Source of the DNA: Rubrobacter xylanophilus
GTDB taxonomy: Bacteria; Actinomycetota; Rubrobacteria; Rubrobacterales; Rubrobacteraceae
Direction: 5' to 3'
NCBI RefSeq assembly: GCF_007164525.1
Contig: NZ_AP019791.1
Coordinates: forward strand, 1,289,501 to 1,353,500
Length of the DNA stretch: 64,000 bases
A program made the translations under genes and the position numbers. Positions 17,545 through 25,237 of the stretch are shown here, one piece after another (positions within the stretch are counted from its first letter, which is position 1; each line of letters begins with the position of its first letter). The notes under the pieces are model-generated. The model did not search any database and was not told where the DNA came from. It saw only the letters and a program-made list of their open reading frames with translations.

Positions 17545-18231
17545 ATGCCGACCCTCCACGTGCTGAAGGTGTTCGTCGGGCGGGACGGGGCCGGCGGCAA
17601 CCCTTTGGGCGTCTTCCTGGAGGGCGGCGAGGTACCGGAGGACGAGCGCCAGCGGACCGCGGCGAGCCTGGGTTTCAGCGAGACGGTCTTCGTGGACGAT
17701 GCGGAGCGCGGCGAGGTGCGCATCTTCACCCCGAGGTCGGAGCTGCCCTTCGCCGGGCACCCGCTGGTGGGGGTGGCGCGGCTCTTGATGCAGGAGGGCC
17801 ACGAGGTACCAGTGCTGCGCCCGCCGGCGGGCGAGGTGGCGGTGCGGCGCGAGGGCGACCTCGTCTTCGTTGTCGGGCGGCCCGAGTGGGCGCCACCCTT
17901 CGAGAACCTGCGCCTGCAGAGCCCAAAGGAGGTGGATGCGCTCGAGGGTCCGCCGGAGGGGCACGATCTCGTCGGGGTGTGGGCGTGGGAGGACGAGAGG
18001 ACCGGGCGCGTCCGGGCGCGGGTCTTCGCCCCCCGCCTCGGGATAGCGGAGGACGAGGCCACCGGATCTCACGCAATGAGGCTCGCCGCCCGGCTGGGAC
18101 GCCCACTCGTCACCCGGCAGGGGGAGGGCTCCGAGATCCTGGCCCGTCCCCTCTTGGATGGGACCGTCGAGGTTGGGGGACGCACCGAACTGGTAGAGAA
18201 ACGCGACCATACCGCGGGAGGAGCACCATGA
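17545..18231 (+). CDS. PhzF-family isomerase/epimerase-like protein
   Basis: This 228-residue protein has the PhzF diaminopimelate-epimerase-like fold. The N-terminal strand GGNPLGVFL, SLGFSETVFVDD with the likely catalytic glutamate, and RSELPFAGHPLVGVARLL are all family hallmarks. DEATGSHAMRLAARLGR near the C-terminus is the second half of the active site. It is somewhat shorter than the usual 260-290 residues. True PhzF makes phenazines, but no other phenazine gene is present, so the substrate is unknown. It starts four bases after the acyl-CoA ligase stop and overlaps the next gene by four bases, which marks an operon. Confidence 0.88.
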   Translation: MPTLHVLKVFVGRDGAGGNPLGVFLEGGEVPEDERQRTAASLGFSETVFVDDAERGEVRIFTPRSELPFAGHPLVGVARLLMQEGHEVPVLRPPAGEVAVRREGDLVFVVGRPEWAPPFENLRLQSPKEVDALEGPPEGHDLVGVWAWEDERTGRVRARVFAPRLGIAEDEATGSHAMRLAARLGRPLVTRQGEGSEILARPLLDGTVEVGGRTELVEKRDHTAGGAP

Positions 18232-19022
18232 TAGAGGCCGAGAGGAAGACCTACGAGCACATCCTCTTCGAGCGGGACGGGGAGGTCGCCCGCATCACCA
18301 TGAACCGTCCCGAGAAGCGCAACGCGCTCTCTCTCGCCCACATGCAGGAGCTCACCGACGCCTTCCGCTCCGTCGGGGAGAGCCGCGAGGTGCGGGCGGT
18401 GATCCTCGCGGGCAACGGCCCGGCCTTCTGCGCCGGCCACGACCTCTCCGAGATGCTGGACCGGGACCCGGGCTTCTACCGCCACACCTTCGAGAGGTGC
18501 ACCACGATGATGACGGCCATCCGCTCCATCCCCCAGCCGGTCATCGCCCGGGTGCACGCCACCGCCACCGCCGCGGGCTGCCAGCTCGTTGCGACCTGCG
18601 ACCTCGTGGTGGCCTCCACCGAGGCCCGCTTCGCCACCCCGGGGGTGAAGATAGGGCTCTTCTGCTCCACCCCGATGGTGGCCCTCTCGCGCGCCGTCGG
18701 GCAGAAGAAGAGCATGGAGATGCTGCTCACCGGGGACTTCGTCTCCGCGGAGGAGGCCGAGAGGATCGGGCTGGTCAACCGGGTGGTAGCGCCGGAGAAG
18801 CTGGAGGAGGCCACGCGGGAGCTGGCAGCGAAGATCTGCGCGGCCAGCCCGCTGGTGGTGGGCGTCGGCAAGCAGGCCTTCTACCGGCAACTCGAGATGC
18901 CGACCGAACAGGCCTACGCCTACGCCCAGGAGGTGATGTCCTTCAACGCGACCTTCGCCGACGCGCAGGAGGGGATGTGCGCCTTTCTGGAGAAGCGGGC
19001 GCCGGAGTGGCGGGGACGCTGA
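18228..19022 (+). CDS. Enoyl-CoA hydratase/isomerase family protein
   Basis: This 264-residue crotonase-fold protein starts with ATG at 18228 inside the PhzF stop and behind GGGAGGAG. ITMNRPEKRNALS, ILAGNGPAFCAGHDLSEM (first oxyanion-hole segment) and ATAAGCQLVATCDLVVAS (second segment) are clear. The pattern resembles the ECHDC3 branch, where the two catalytic glutamates of true hydratases are not always kept: in the second segment the usual glutamate position appears as cysteine-glutamine, so hydratase activity is uncertain. It follows an acyl-CoA ligase in the same operon, so a role in acyl-CoA conversion is reasonable. Confidence 0.9.
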   Translation: MIEAERKTYEHILFERDGEVARITMNRPEKRNALSLAHMQELTDAFRSVGESREVRAVILAGNGPAFCAGHDLSEMLDRDPGFYRHTFERCTTMMTAIRSIPQPVIARVHATATAAGCQLVATCDLVVASTEARFATPGVKIGLFCSTPMVALSRAVGQKKSMEMLLTGDFVSAEEAERIGLVNRVVAPEKLEEATRELAAKICAASPLVVGVGKQAFYRQLEMPTEQAYAYAQEVMSFNATFADAQEGMCAFLEKRAPEWRGR

Positions 19023-19342
19023 CCGACACGAAGACCAGACCGCGCGAGGAGAAGCGCCGCAAAACGGCGGGCCTCCCACCGTACAACGTCGTGCTGCTCG
19101 ACGACGACGAGCACAGCTACGAGTACGTGATCTTCATGCTCAAGACGCTCTTCGGGTACCCGGTCCGGAAGGGCTACGAGCTGGCCAGGGAGGTCGACAC
19201 CAAGGGGCGGGCCGTCGTCGCGACCACTCACCTGGAGGAGGCCGAGCTGAAGCGGGACCAGATCCAGTCCTTCGGTCCAGATCCCCTCATCCCCCACTGC
19301 AAGGGCTCGATGAACGCGATCGTCGAGCCCGCCGCCGGTTGA
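19007..19342 (+). CDS. clpS: ATP-dependent Clp protease adaptor ClpS
   Basis: ClpS binds the N-domain of a Clp ATPase and delivers N-degron substrates. The protein, up to 111 residues, has a charged flexible tail (TKTRPREEKRRKT), then PYNVVLLDDDEHSYEYVIFM with the acidic pocket residues and a central helix, and ends ATTHLEEAELKRDQIQSFG. The first start in frame is GTG at 19007, overlapping the enoyl-CoA hydratase by 16 bases; CTG at 19019 is another option. No clpA or clpC lies beside it. Its position at the end of an acyl-CoA operon suggests coupled translation and not a functional link. Confidence 0.88.
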   Translation: MAGTLTDTKTRPREEKRRKTAGLPPYNVVLLDDDEHSYEYVIFMLKTLFGYPVRKGYELAREVDTKGRAVVATTHLEEAELKRDQIQSFGPDPLIPHCKGSMNAIVEPAAG

Positions 19343-19400
19343 ACCCCGGCTCTGCCGGAGACCGTGTAGAATCGGGCCTCCGGAGCCGGAGATTTTCTCT

Positions 19401-20768
19401 TTGAAGGGCCCGCAACCCAGCATCAGGAAACGTGCAGACCGGCTGCGCCCCGCCCTCGGGGCGGTCTTTCTGGCCGGGTACGCGCTGCATACCTTTGCAC
19501 CCGGATCGTTCCGGACGGCCGCATTCCTGATCTCCGGCGCCGTCCTCTACCTGCTCTCCGTGCCGTGGTCGAGCGCCTTCCACAGGGGGCTCGTAGCGGT
19601 ATCCTTCGGGCTGCTCGGCGTGGCGGTCGCGACCGGCCGCTTCGACACCGGGCGCTTTCTCGAGGGGATGCCTACGTACTTCGGCGTGGTGGCCGTGCTG
19701 CTCGTGCTCAGCGTCGCGGGGTACCCGCTGCGGGCGGCGCGCTACGAGGCCCAGATCCGGGCGCTCGTCGCCGCCCTCTCCCGGCGCGGAGCCAACGTCC
19801 GGACCACGGCGGGCGTCCTCGGCCACGGGCTGGGCTCGGTGCTGGACGTGGGAGCGTTCGTGCTGGTGGATGTGATCTCCGCCCGCGCCGCCCCCCGCGA
19901 GCGCCTCGAAGCACTCAAGTGGGCCGGGCGCGCCTTCTCCTTCGCCCCGCTGTGGACGAACCTCAACGTCTTCACCGCGACGACCATCGTCCTGACCGGC
20001 GTCACCTACCCGGGCCTGCTCTCCGTCACGCTGCCTTTCGCGATGATCGGGCTCGCCGCCACGCTGCTGGCCGCGCAGAGGAGCAAGGCGGGCGCCGCGG
20101 AGGTGGCGGAAGCGGAGCCGCTCGACCGCCGCGCGCTCGCCGTCCTGCTCTACCCGGTGGGCCTCGTGGCCGCGGTCGCCGCGGTCAACCTCATGCTGCC
20201 GGGCGTCTCGCTCACCGCGGCCATCTCGCTCACCGTCGCCGCGGTGGTCCTGCTCGCCGCCGGGGTGGCGGCGCTCGTCCTGCGCCGCTCCTCCCCGCTG
20301 GAGCGCCTCGTCCGCGAGGCACGCGCCGCGCTCACCGCCTCGCACGCCGAGTTCGCCCTCTTCGGCTCCGCGGGCGTGCTCGTCCTCTCGCTGCAGATGC
20401 TCGGCGCGCTCGCGCCGCTCGGTGCGCTGCTCTCGGCCCTGCCCGCCTGGCTCGTCGCACCGGCGCTCGCCGCCGTAATGGGGGCGGGCTTCATGCTGGG
20501 CATCCACGTCATCCCGCTGGTGCTCATGGTCGGTGCCGCCTTTCCCCTGGACTCCGGACCGGCGCCCGCGCTCTGGGCCGCGGCGATCCTGCTCGGCTCG
20601 CAGGCCGCGATCCTGCTCACGCCCTTCTCCAGCGCCGTGACGATGCTGGCCCGGCTCTCCGGTCTGCACCCGCTGGAGATCGGACCGCAGAGAAACTGGC
20701 GCTTCGGGCTCGCCGTGGCGACCGCGGCGCTGCTCTACCTGGGGCTTCTGAGCCCGCTGCTGCTATGA
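19401..20768 (+). CDS. Polytopic membrane protein, transporter-like, family unknown
   Basis: This 455-residue protein has around ten to eleven hydrophobic segments, such as LVAVSFGLLGVAVATG and FGVVAVLLVLSVAGYPL. A soluble loop in the middle (LSRRGANVRTTAGVLGHGLG) precedes FSFAPLWTNLNVFTATTIVL, and a near-repeat late in the protein ends LLTPFSSAVTMLARLSGLHP. Proline- and serine-containing breaks inside membrane helices (SFAPLWTN, LTPFSSA) recall ion-transporter-superfamily carriers, but I cannot name a family. The start is a TTG at 19401 with GGAG ten bases upstream. A hairpin follows, shared with the convergent thiolase gene. Confidence 0.75.
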   Translation: MKGPQPSIRKRADRLRPALGAVFLAGYALHTFAPGSFRTAAFLISGAVLYLLSVPWSSAFHRGLVAVSFGLLGVAVATGRFDTGRFLEGMPTYFGVVAVLLVLSVAGYPLRAARYEAQIRALVAALSRRGANVRTTAGVLGHGLGSVLDVGAFVLVDVISARAAPRERLEALKWAGRAFSFAPLWTNLNVFTATTIVLTGVTYPGLLSVTLPFAMIGLAATLLAAQRSKAGAAEVAEAEPLDRRALAVLLYPVGLVAAVAAVNLMLPGVSLTAAISLTVAAVVLLAAGVAALVLRRSSPLERLVREARAALTASHAEFALFGSAGVLVLSLQMLGALAPLGALLSALPAWLVAPALAAVMGAGFMLGIHVIPLVLMVGAAFPLDSGPAPALWAAAILLGSQAAILLTPFSSAVTMLARLSGLHPLEIGPQRNWRFGLAVATAALLYLGLLSPLLL

Positions 20769-20770
20769 GA

Positions 20771-20795
20771 GGGACCGGGCACGGAGCCCGGTCCC
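20771..20795. terminator. Hairpin between convergent genes
   Basis: GGGACCGGGC at 20771-20780 pairs perfectly with 20786-20795 around ACGGA. There is no T-run on either side. It lies between the convergent ends of the membrane protein gene and the thiolase gene, where a shared terminator is expected. Confidence 0.6.
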
Positions 20796-20804
20796 CGCGC
20801 GTCC

Positions 20805-21983
20805 CTAGCCCTGCAGGTTCTCGAAGATCCCGGCGGCCCCCATCCCGCCGCCGATGCACATCGTGACCATTCCGTAGCGCGAGCCGCGGCGCCTCATCTC
20901 GTGGATGAGCTGGATGGTGAGCTTGGTGCCCGTCGCACCCATCGGGTGGCCGAGCGCGATCGCGCCGCCGTTCACGTTCGTCCTCTCCAGGTCCAGGCCG
21001 ACCTCCCGGATCACGGCCAGTGCCTGCGCCGCGAACGCCTCGTTGAACTCGATGAGGTCTATGTCGTCGAGCTCGAGCCCGGCCTGCTCCAGCACCCGGG
21101 GGATCGCCACCGCCGGGCCGATGCCCATGACCTCCGGCGGCACCCCCCCGAGCGCGAACCCGACGAAGCGGGCGAGCGGCTCGAGGCCGCGCCGCTCGGC
21201 CTCCTCCCGCTCCATCACCACCACCGCGGCGGCGCCGTCACTGCGCTGGGAGGCGTTGCCCGCGGTTACCGTCCCACCCTGCTGGAAGGCCGGCTTGAGC
21301 CTGGCCAGCGCCTCCATCGAGGTGTCCCGGGGCCCCTCGTCGCGCCGGAAGACGGTCTTGAAGCGCTGCGGGTTGCCCTCCTCGTCCAGGTAATCGTACT
21401 CCACGTCGAGCGGGACGATCTCCTCGTCGAACAGCCCGCTCTCGACCGCCTTCTTCGCGAGCGTGTGGCTGCGCAGGGCGAACTCGTCCTGGTCCTCCCG
21501 CGAGACCTTGTACCGACGGGCCACCTCCTCGGCGGTGAAGCCCATCCCCATGTAGACGGCGGGGTTGGTCTCCACCAGCGCCGGGTTGGGCGCGAAGGTG
21601 GGGAACTCCAGCGTGGAGGACATGTGCTCCACCCCGCCGGCAAGCACCGTGGTGGCGTGCCCGACCATGATCCGCTCGGCGGCGATGGCGATGGTCTGCA
21701 GCCCGGAGGAGCAGAACCGGTTGACCGTCTGCGCCGGGACGCTCTCCGGCAACCCGGCGCGCAGGGAGGCGAGCCGGGCGATGTTGTAGCCCTGGGTTCC
21801 CTCGGGCATGGCGCAACCGAGGATGACGTCCTCTATCTCCTCCTTCTCGAGCCCCTCGGCCCGGCGCACCGCCTCCCCGACGGCCGCGGCCGCGAGGTCC
21901 ACCGGGTGCATCCCGCGCAGGGTGCCGCGGGGCGCCCGCCCGACGGCGGTCCGGGCCCCGGAGACGATCACTGCTTCTTTCAT
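20805..21983 (-). CDS. fadA: Acetyl-CoA C-acyltransferase (thiolase)
   Basis: This 392-residue thiolase carries out the last step of beta-oxidation, cleaving 3-ketoacyl-CoA to acetyl-CoA and a shortened acyl-CoA. The acyl-accepting Cys91 lies in NRFCSSGLQT, the histidine in GGAIALGHPMGATG, and the second cysteine in MCIGGGMGAAG. The ATG at 21983 follows AGGAGGAGG. It begins eleven bases after the stop of the hydroxyacyl-CoA dehydrogenase gene, so it is the last gene of the five-gene fad operon. Gene order is that of Bacillus fadN-fadA. Confidence 0.95.
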   Translation of the reverse strand: MKEAVIVSGARTAVGRAPRGTLRGMHPVDLAAAAVGEAVRRAEGLEKEEIEDVILGCAMPEGTQGYNIARLASLRAGLPESVPAQTVNRFCSSGLQTIAIAAERIMVGHATTVLAGGVEHMSSTLEFPTFAPNPALVETNPAVYMGMGFTAEEVARRYKVSREDQDEFALRSHTLAKKAVESGLFDEEIVPLDVEYDYLDEEGNPQRFKTVFRRDEGPRDTSMEALARLKPAFQQGGTVTAGNASQRSDGAAAVVVMEREEAERRGLEPLARFVGFALGGVPPEVMGIGPAVAIPRVLEQAGLELDDIDLIEFNEAFAAQALAVIREVGLDLERTNVNGGAIALGHPMGATGTKLTIQLIHEMRRRGSRYGMVTMCIGGGMGAAGIFENLQG

Positions 21984-21994
21984 CGGTCCTCCTC

Positions 21995-24367
21995 CTAGTT
22001 CCTCAGGGGCTTGCCGGTCTTGAGCATGGCCTCTATGCGCTCGTGGGTCTTCCGGTTGCCCAGAAGGGCGAGGAAGGCCTCTTTCTCGAGGCGCAGGATG
22101 TGCTCCTCGGGCACCCACTGGGGCATGCTGAGCTCCCCGCCGGTCATGACCCGGGCGAGGTGCCCGGCGATGACGCCGTCGTACTCGGTGGCGTAGCGGC
22201 CCCACTGCATGCTGCGGACCGCCATGAGCAGAGCGGCCCGCGCCTGGACGCCCGCGGCGTAGACGTCGTTGCCGCCCTCCGGCGGGGAGTAGCTGTCGGC
22301 GAGATCCAACACCTCGTCCTTGGCGTGGTAGAGGAGATGGTCGGCGTTCATCACCACCGGGTCGTCCTCGTCCAGAAAGCCGAGCTCCCGCGCCTCGAGC
22401 GCGCTCCCGGAGACCCGGGCGGTGGCGATGGTCTCGAAGGCCTTCTGCAGGAAGGGCAGCGGCGGGCTGTCGGGGGCCTGCCGGAGCGCCCGCGAGACGG
22501 TCCTCCGCACCATCTCCTTCGTCCCGCCGCCAGCCGGGATGAGCCCCACCCCGGCCTCGACGAGCCCCATGTAGCTCTCGGCGGCGGCGACCACGCGGGC
22601 GGCGTGCAGGCAGATCTCGAGCCCCCCGCCGAGGGTCTGACCCCGCGGGGCGGCGACGACCGGCTTCTCGGAGAAGCGGAAACCCATGAGCAGCCGGTGC
22701 AGGGCGTCGACGCTCTCGCCCACCTGCCCCACACCCCCGTTCTGGACGGCCTGGGCGATCTCGACGAGGTTCGCCCCCACGCAGAAGTTGTGCCCCTCGT
22801 TGCCGACGACGAGCCCGACGACCTCCTCGCGCTCCAGCTCCCGCAGCGCCCGGAAGCCCATCTCGATCACGCCCCGGTCGATGGAGTTGCCCCTGGAGTG
22901 GAACTCCAGACAGAGCACCCCGTCGCCGAGGTCGAGGAGGCTGGCGGAGTCGTTGCGGGCCAGCTCCCGACCCTCCTCGCGCAGCCGCTCCAGAGAGATG
23001 ACCAGCGGGTCCTCCCGCACAGGCGCGTACTCTTTGCGCAGCGGACTGTAGACCAGCTCCCGGCCGTCCTCCCGCCGGTAGAAGCTCTCACCCCCGGCCT
23101 CGAGCATCTCCTCCACCCAGGGGGCAACCTCGAGGCCCATGGAGCGCATCAGCTCCGCCGTCTCGGCGACGCCGAGCATGTCCCACGTCCTGAAGGGCCC
23201 GGCCTCGTGCCCGAAACCCCACTCCATGGCGTGGTCCACGTCCTCTAGGGTGTCGGAGATCTCCGGCACCCGCCGTGAGGCGTAGGCCAGGTAGGGGAGC
23301 AGGGTGTCCCGGACGTAGCGGGCGTGCCGGTCCTCGTCGGCCTTGCTTACGAGAAAGCGCAGCCGGGAGGCGAGATCCCCCTGCCTCTGGGCCTCCTCGA
23401 CGATGGGGATCCGGGGGTTCTCCGGCGGCCGGTGCTCGAAGGTCTCGAGGTCCAGCACGTAGAAGACGGTCCTCCCGTCCTCCCGCACCCGCTTGTAGAA
23501 GCCGGCGCCGGTCTTGTTCCCGAGGAGGTTGCGCCGGATCATCTCCTTCAGCTTCGGATGGGGCCTGAACTCCTCCCGCGACTCGTCCTCCGGGACGGCC
23601 TCGTAGAGGTTCTCGGCGACGCCCACGGCTATGTCCAGCCCCACGGTGTCGTTGAGCCGGAAGGTGGCGGTCTTCGGGTGCCCGATGAGGGGACCGGTTA
23701 TGGCGTCGACCTCCTCGATCCCGTAGCCGTTCTCCAGGGCGTAGCTCACCGACTGCATCCCGGCGAAGGAACCGAGCCGGTTGCCGATGAAGTTGGGGGT
23801 GTCCTTGGCGACGACCGCCCCCTTGCCGAGCACGCGCTCGCCGAAGTCCCGCATCCGCCGCACGACCTCGGGGTCGGTGTCCCCGGTGGGGATCAGCTCC
23901 AGCAGCTTGAGGTAGCGCGGCGGGTTGAAGAAGTGCGTCCCGAGAAAGCGGCGCCGGAAGCCCTCGCCCCGTCCCTCGGCGATCCGGCGCAGCGGGATGC
24001 CCGAGGTGTTGGAGGAGATGATCGCGTCCTCCCGCGCCGTCCGCTCAACCCGGGCCATGAGCTCCCGCTTGGGCTCGAGCCGCTCTACGATGGCCTCCAC
24101 GACCCAGTCGGCGTCGGCTATGCGCCCGAAGTCCTCCTCGAAGTTGCCGAGCCGGATCCTCTCGGCGACCCGCTGGCTCATGAGCGCCGGCGGCCGGGCC
24201 TGCTTCATCCGCTCGAAGCCGGCCTTCACGACGGCGTCCTTGTCCTCCCCCTCCCCGGGGGCGATGTCCAGAAGCTCCACCTCCAGCCCGGCGTTGGCGC
24301 AGTGGGCGGCGATGGCCGCCCCCATCGTGCCGGCCCCCAGAACAGCGACCTTGCGTATCTTTCTCAT
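21995..24367 (-). CDS. fadN: 3-hydroxyacyl-CoA dehydrogenase/enoyl-CoA hydratase fusion, FadN-like
   Basis: This 790-residue two-domain enzyme oxidises 3-hydroxyacyl-CoA and probably also hydrates enoyl-CoA. The dehydrogenase comes first: Rossmann VAVLGAGTMGAAIAAHCANA, SSNTSGIPL, and the catalytic histidine in GTHFFNPPRYLKLLELI. The crotonase domain follows from about residue 500, with VVGNEGHNFCVGANLVE and GGGLEICLHAARVVAAAE. This order is that of FadN-type proteins, the reverse of E. coli FadB. The start overlaps the hotdog gene stop by four bases. It lies in a PadR-associated fad operon. Confidence 0.94.
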   Translation of the reverse strand: MRKIRKVAVLGAGTMGAAIAAHCANAGLEVELLDIAPGEGEDKDAVVKAGFERMKQARPPALMSQRVAERIRLGNFEEDFGRIADADWVVEAIVERLEPKRELMARVERTAREDAIISSNTSGIPLRRIAEGRGEGFRRRFLGTHFFNPPRYLKLLELIPTGDTDPEVVRRMRDFGERVLGKGAVVAKDTPNFIGNRLGSFAGMQSVSYALENGYGIEEVDAITGPLIGHPKTATFRLNDTVGLDIAVGVAENLYEAVPEDESREEFRPHPKLKEMIRRNLLGNKTGAGFYKRVREDGRTVFYVLDLETFEHRPPENPRIPIVEEAQRQGDLASRLRFLVSKADEDRHARYVRDTLLPYLAYASRRVPEISDTLEDVDHAMEWGFGHEAGPFRTWDMLGVAETAELMRSMGLEVAPWVEEMLEAGGESFYRREDGRELVYSPLRKEYAPVREDPLVISLERLREEGRELARNDSASLLDLGDGVLCLEFHSRGNSIDRGVIEMGFRALRELEREEVVGLVVGNEGHNFCVGANLVEIAQAVQNGGVGQVGESVDALHRLLMGFRFSEKPVVAAPRGQTLGGGLEICLHAARVVAAAESYMGLVEAGVGLIPAGGGTKEMVRRTVSRALRQAPDSPPLPFLQKAFETIATARVSGSALEARELGFLDEDDPVVMNADHLLYHAKDEVLDLADSYSPPEGGNDVYAAGVQARAALLMAVRSMQWGRYATEYDGVIAGHLARVMTGGELSMPQWVPEEHILRLEKEAFLALLGNRKTHERIEAMLKTGKPLRN

Positions 24368-24861
24368 CCCACCTCCCGTCTCTCTCGCGGCGCCTCGCGC
24401 CTGACGTAGACGACCTTCTCCACCACCGCACACACCTCCCCCGAAGCGGTCTTCAGGTCCACCGTGTAGCGGCGGTCCGCGGGGCTTCCACCGGCGGTTG
24501 CCGCGCGCACGGCCTCTATCTCCTCCTCCCCGAGCACGAAGCGGGCGTACAGCGTCTGCCGGCCGGGTCGCCGGAAGCGGACGCTGGCAGCCTTGTCCCA
24601 CACCTCATACCCGTCCCCAAGGTTCTTGATGAGCATGAGGGCGTAGAAGGGGTCGACCGCGGCGTAGATGCTCCCCCCGAAGATGGTGCCCATGTAGTTG
24701 CGGGTCCTCCAGTTCAGCGGAAGCCGCACCAGCACCTCCCTCCAGTCGGCGGAGATGCGTACGACCCGCCCCCCGGTTCCCCGGTAGGCTGGATAGAGGT
24801 TCATCGCAGCCCGGAAAAGGCGGGTCCTCGGCGACTCCCTGACGGCCGGCGCCTCACCCAT
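24364..24861 (-). CDS. Hotdog-fold protein, DUF4442 / thioesterase-like
   Basis: This 165-residue protein has the hotdog pattern of DUF4442: VRLPLNWRTRNYMGTIFGG, then SIYAAVDPFYALMLIKNLG and WDKAASVRFRRPGR. The NYMGTIFGGS segment corresponds to the helix start that binds CoA in acyl-CoA thioesterases. It overlaps padR by eight bases and fadN by four, so it is translated as part of the fad operon. A likely role is release of stalled acyl-CoA or hydrolysis of a pathway intermediate; this is inferred from fold and position. Confidence 0.85.
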   Translation of the reverse strand: MGEAPAVRESPRTRLFRAAMNLYPAYRGTGGRVVRISADWREVLVRLPLNWRTRNYMGTIFGGSIYAAVDPFYALMLIKNLGDGYEVWDKAASVRFRRPGRQTLYARFVLGEEEIEAVRAATAGGSPADRRYTVDLKTASGEVCAVVEKVVYVRREAPRERREVG

Positions 24862-25237
24862 AGATCTCCTTCTGCAGCGCCTCGATGGCCTCCTTTACCC
24901 GCATCAGGTGCTCCCCGAAACGCTCCCTCATCTCCTCGTACTTCTCCCTGCCGCGCGGGGTGATGGTGTAGAACCGGCGGCTCCGGGTGTCCGGGTCCTC
25001 CCACTCGGCGGTCAGATAGCCCTTCTCCTCCATCCGCCGCAGCAGCGGGTAGACGGTGTTGGGCGAGACGCTCATGACCCCGCCGGTGAGCTCCCCGATC
25101 TTCCGGATGAGGCTGTTGCCGTACTCGGGGCGCTTGCTGACGAGATGCAGGATGAGCAGGGGGAAGATGCTGCGGGTCTTGACCTCGCCGATGAAGATGT
25201 CGCGCGGCGTCGTCCGCCCGGCCTCCCGCTCACGCAT
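24854..25237 (-). CDS. PadR-family transcriptional regulator
   Basis: This 127-residue protein has the PadR winged helix: ILHLVSKRPEYGNSLIRKI, GGVMSVSPNTVYPLLRRMEE and KGYLTAEWEDPDTRSRRFY for the wing, then a C-terminal dimerisation helix. It is embedded in the fad operon, overlapping fadD and the hotdog gene by eight bases each. PadR proteins usually repress their own operon and lose DNA on binding a small ligand. A fatty acyl-CoA ligand would make sense here. A palindrome upstream of fadD is its likely operator. Most bacteria use TetR- or GntR-type FadR for this job. Confidence 0.92.
   Translation of the reverse strand: MREREAGRTTPRDIFIGEVKTRSIFPLLILHLVSKRPEYGNSLIRKIGELTGGVMSVSPNTVYPLLRRMEEKGYLTAEWEDPDTRSRRFYTITPRGREKYEEMRERFGEHLMRVKEAIEALQKEIYG

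Noticed and set aside
15892-18210. 772-codon minus-strand open frame
   Set aside because: Antisense of the acyl-CoA ligase and PhzF-like genes, which have clear families.
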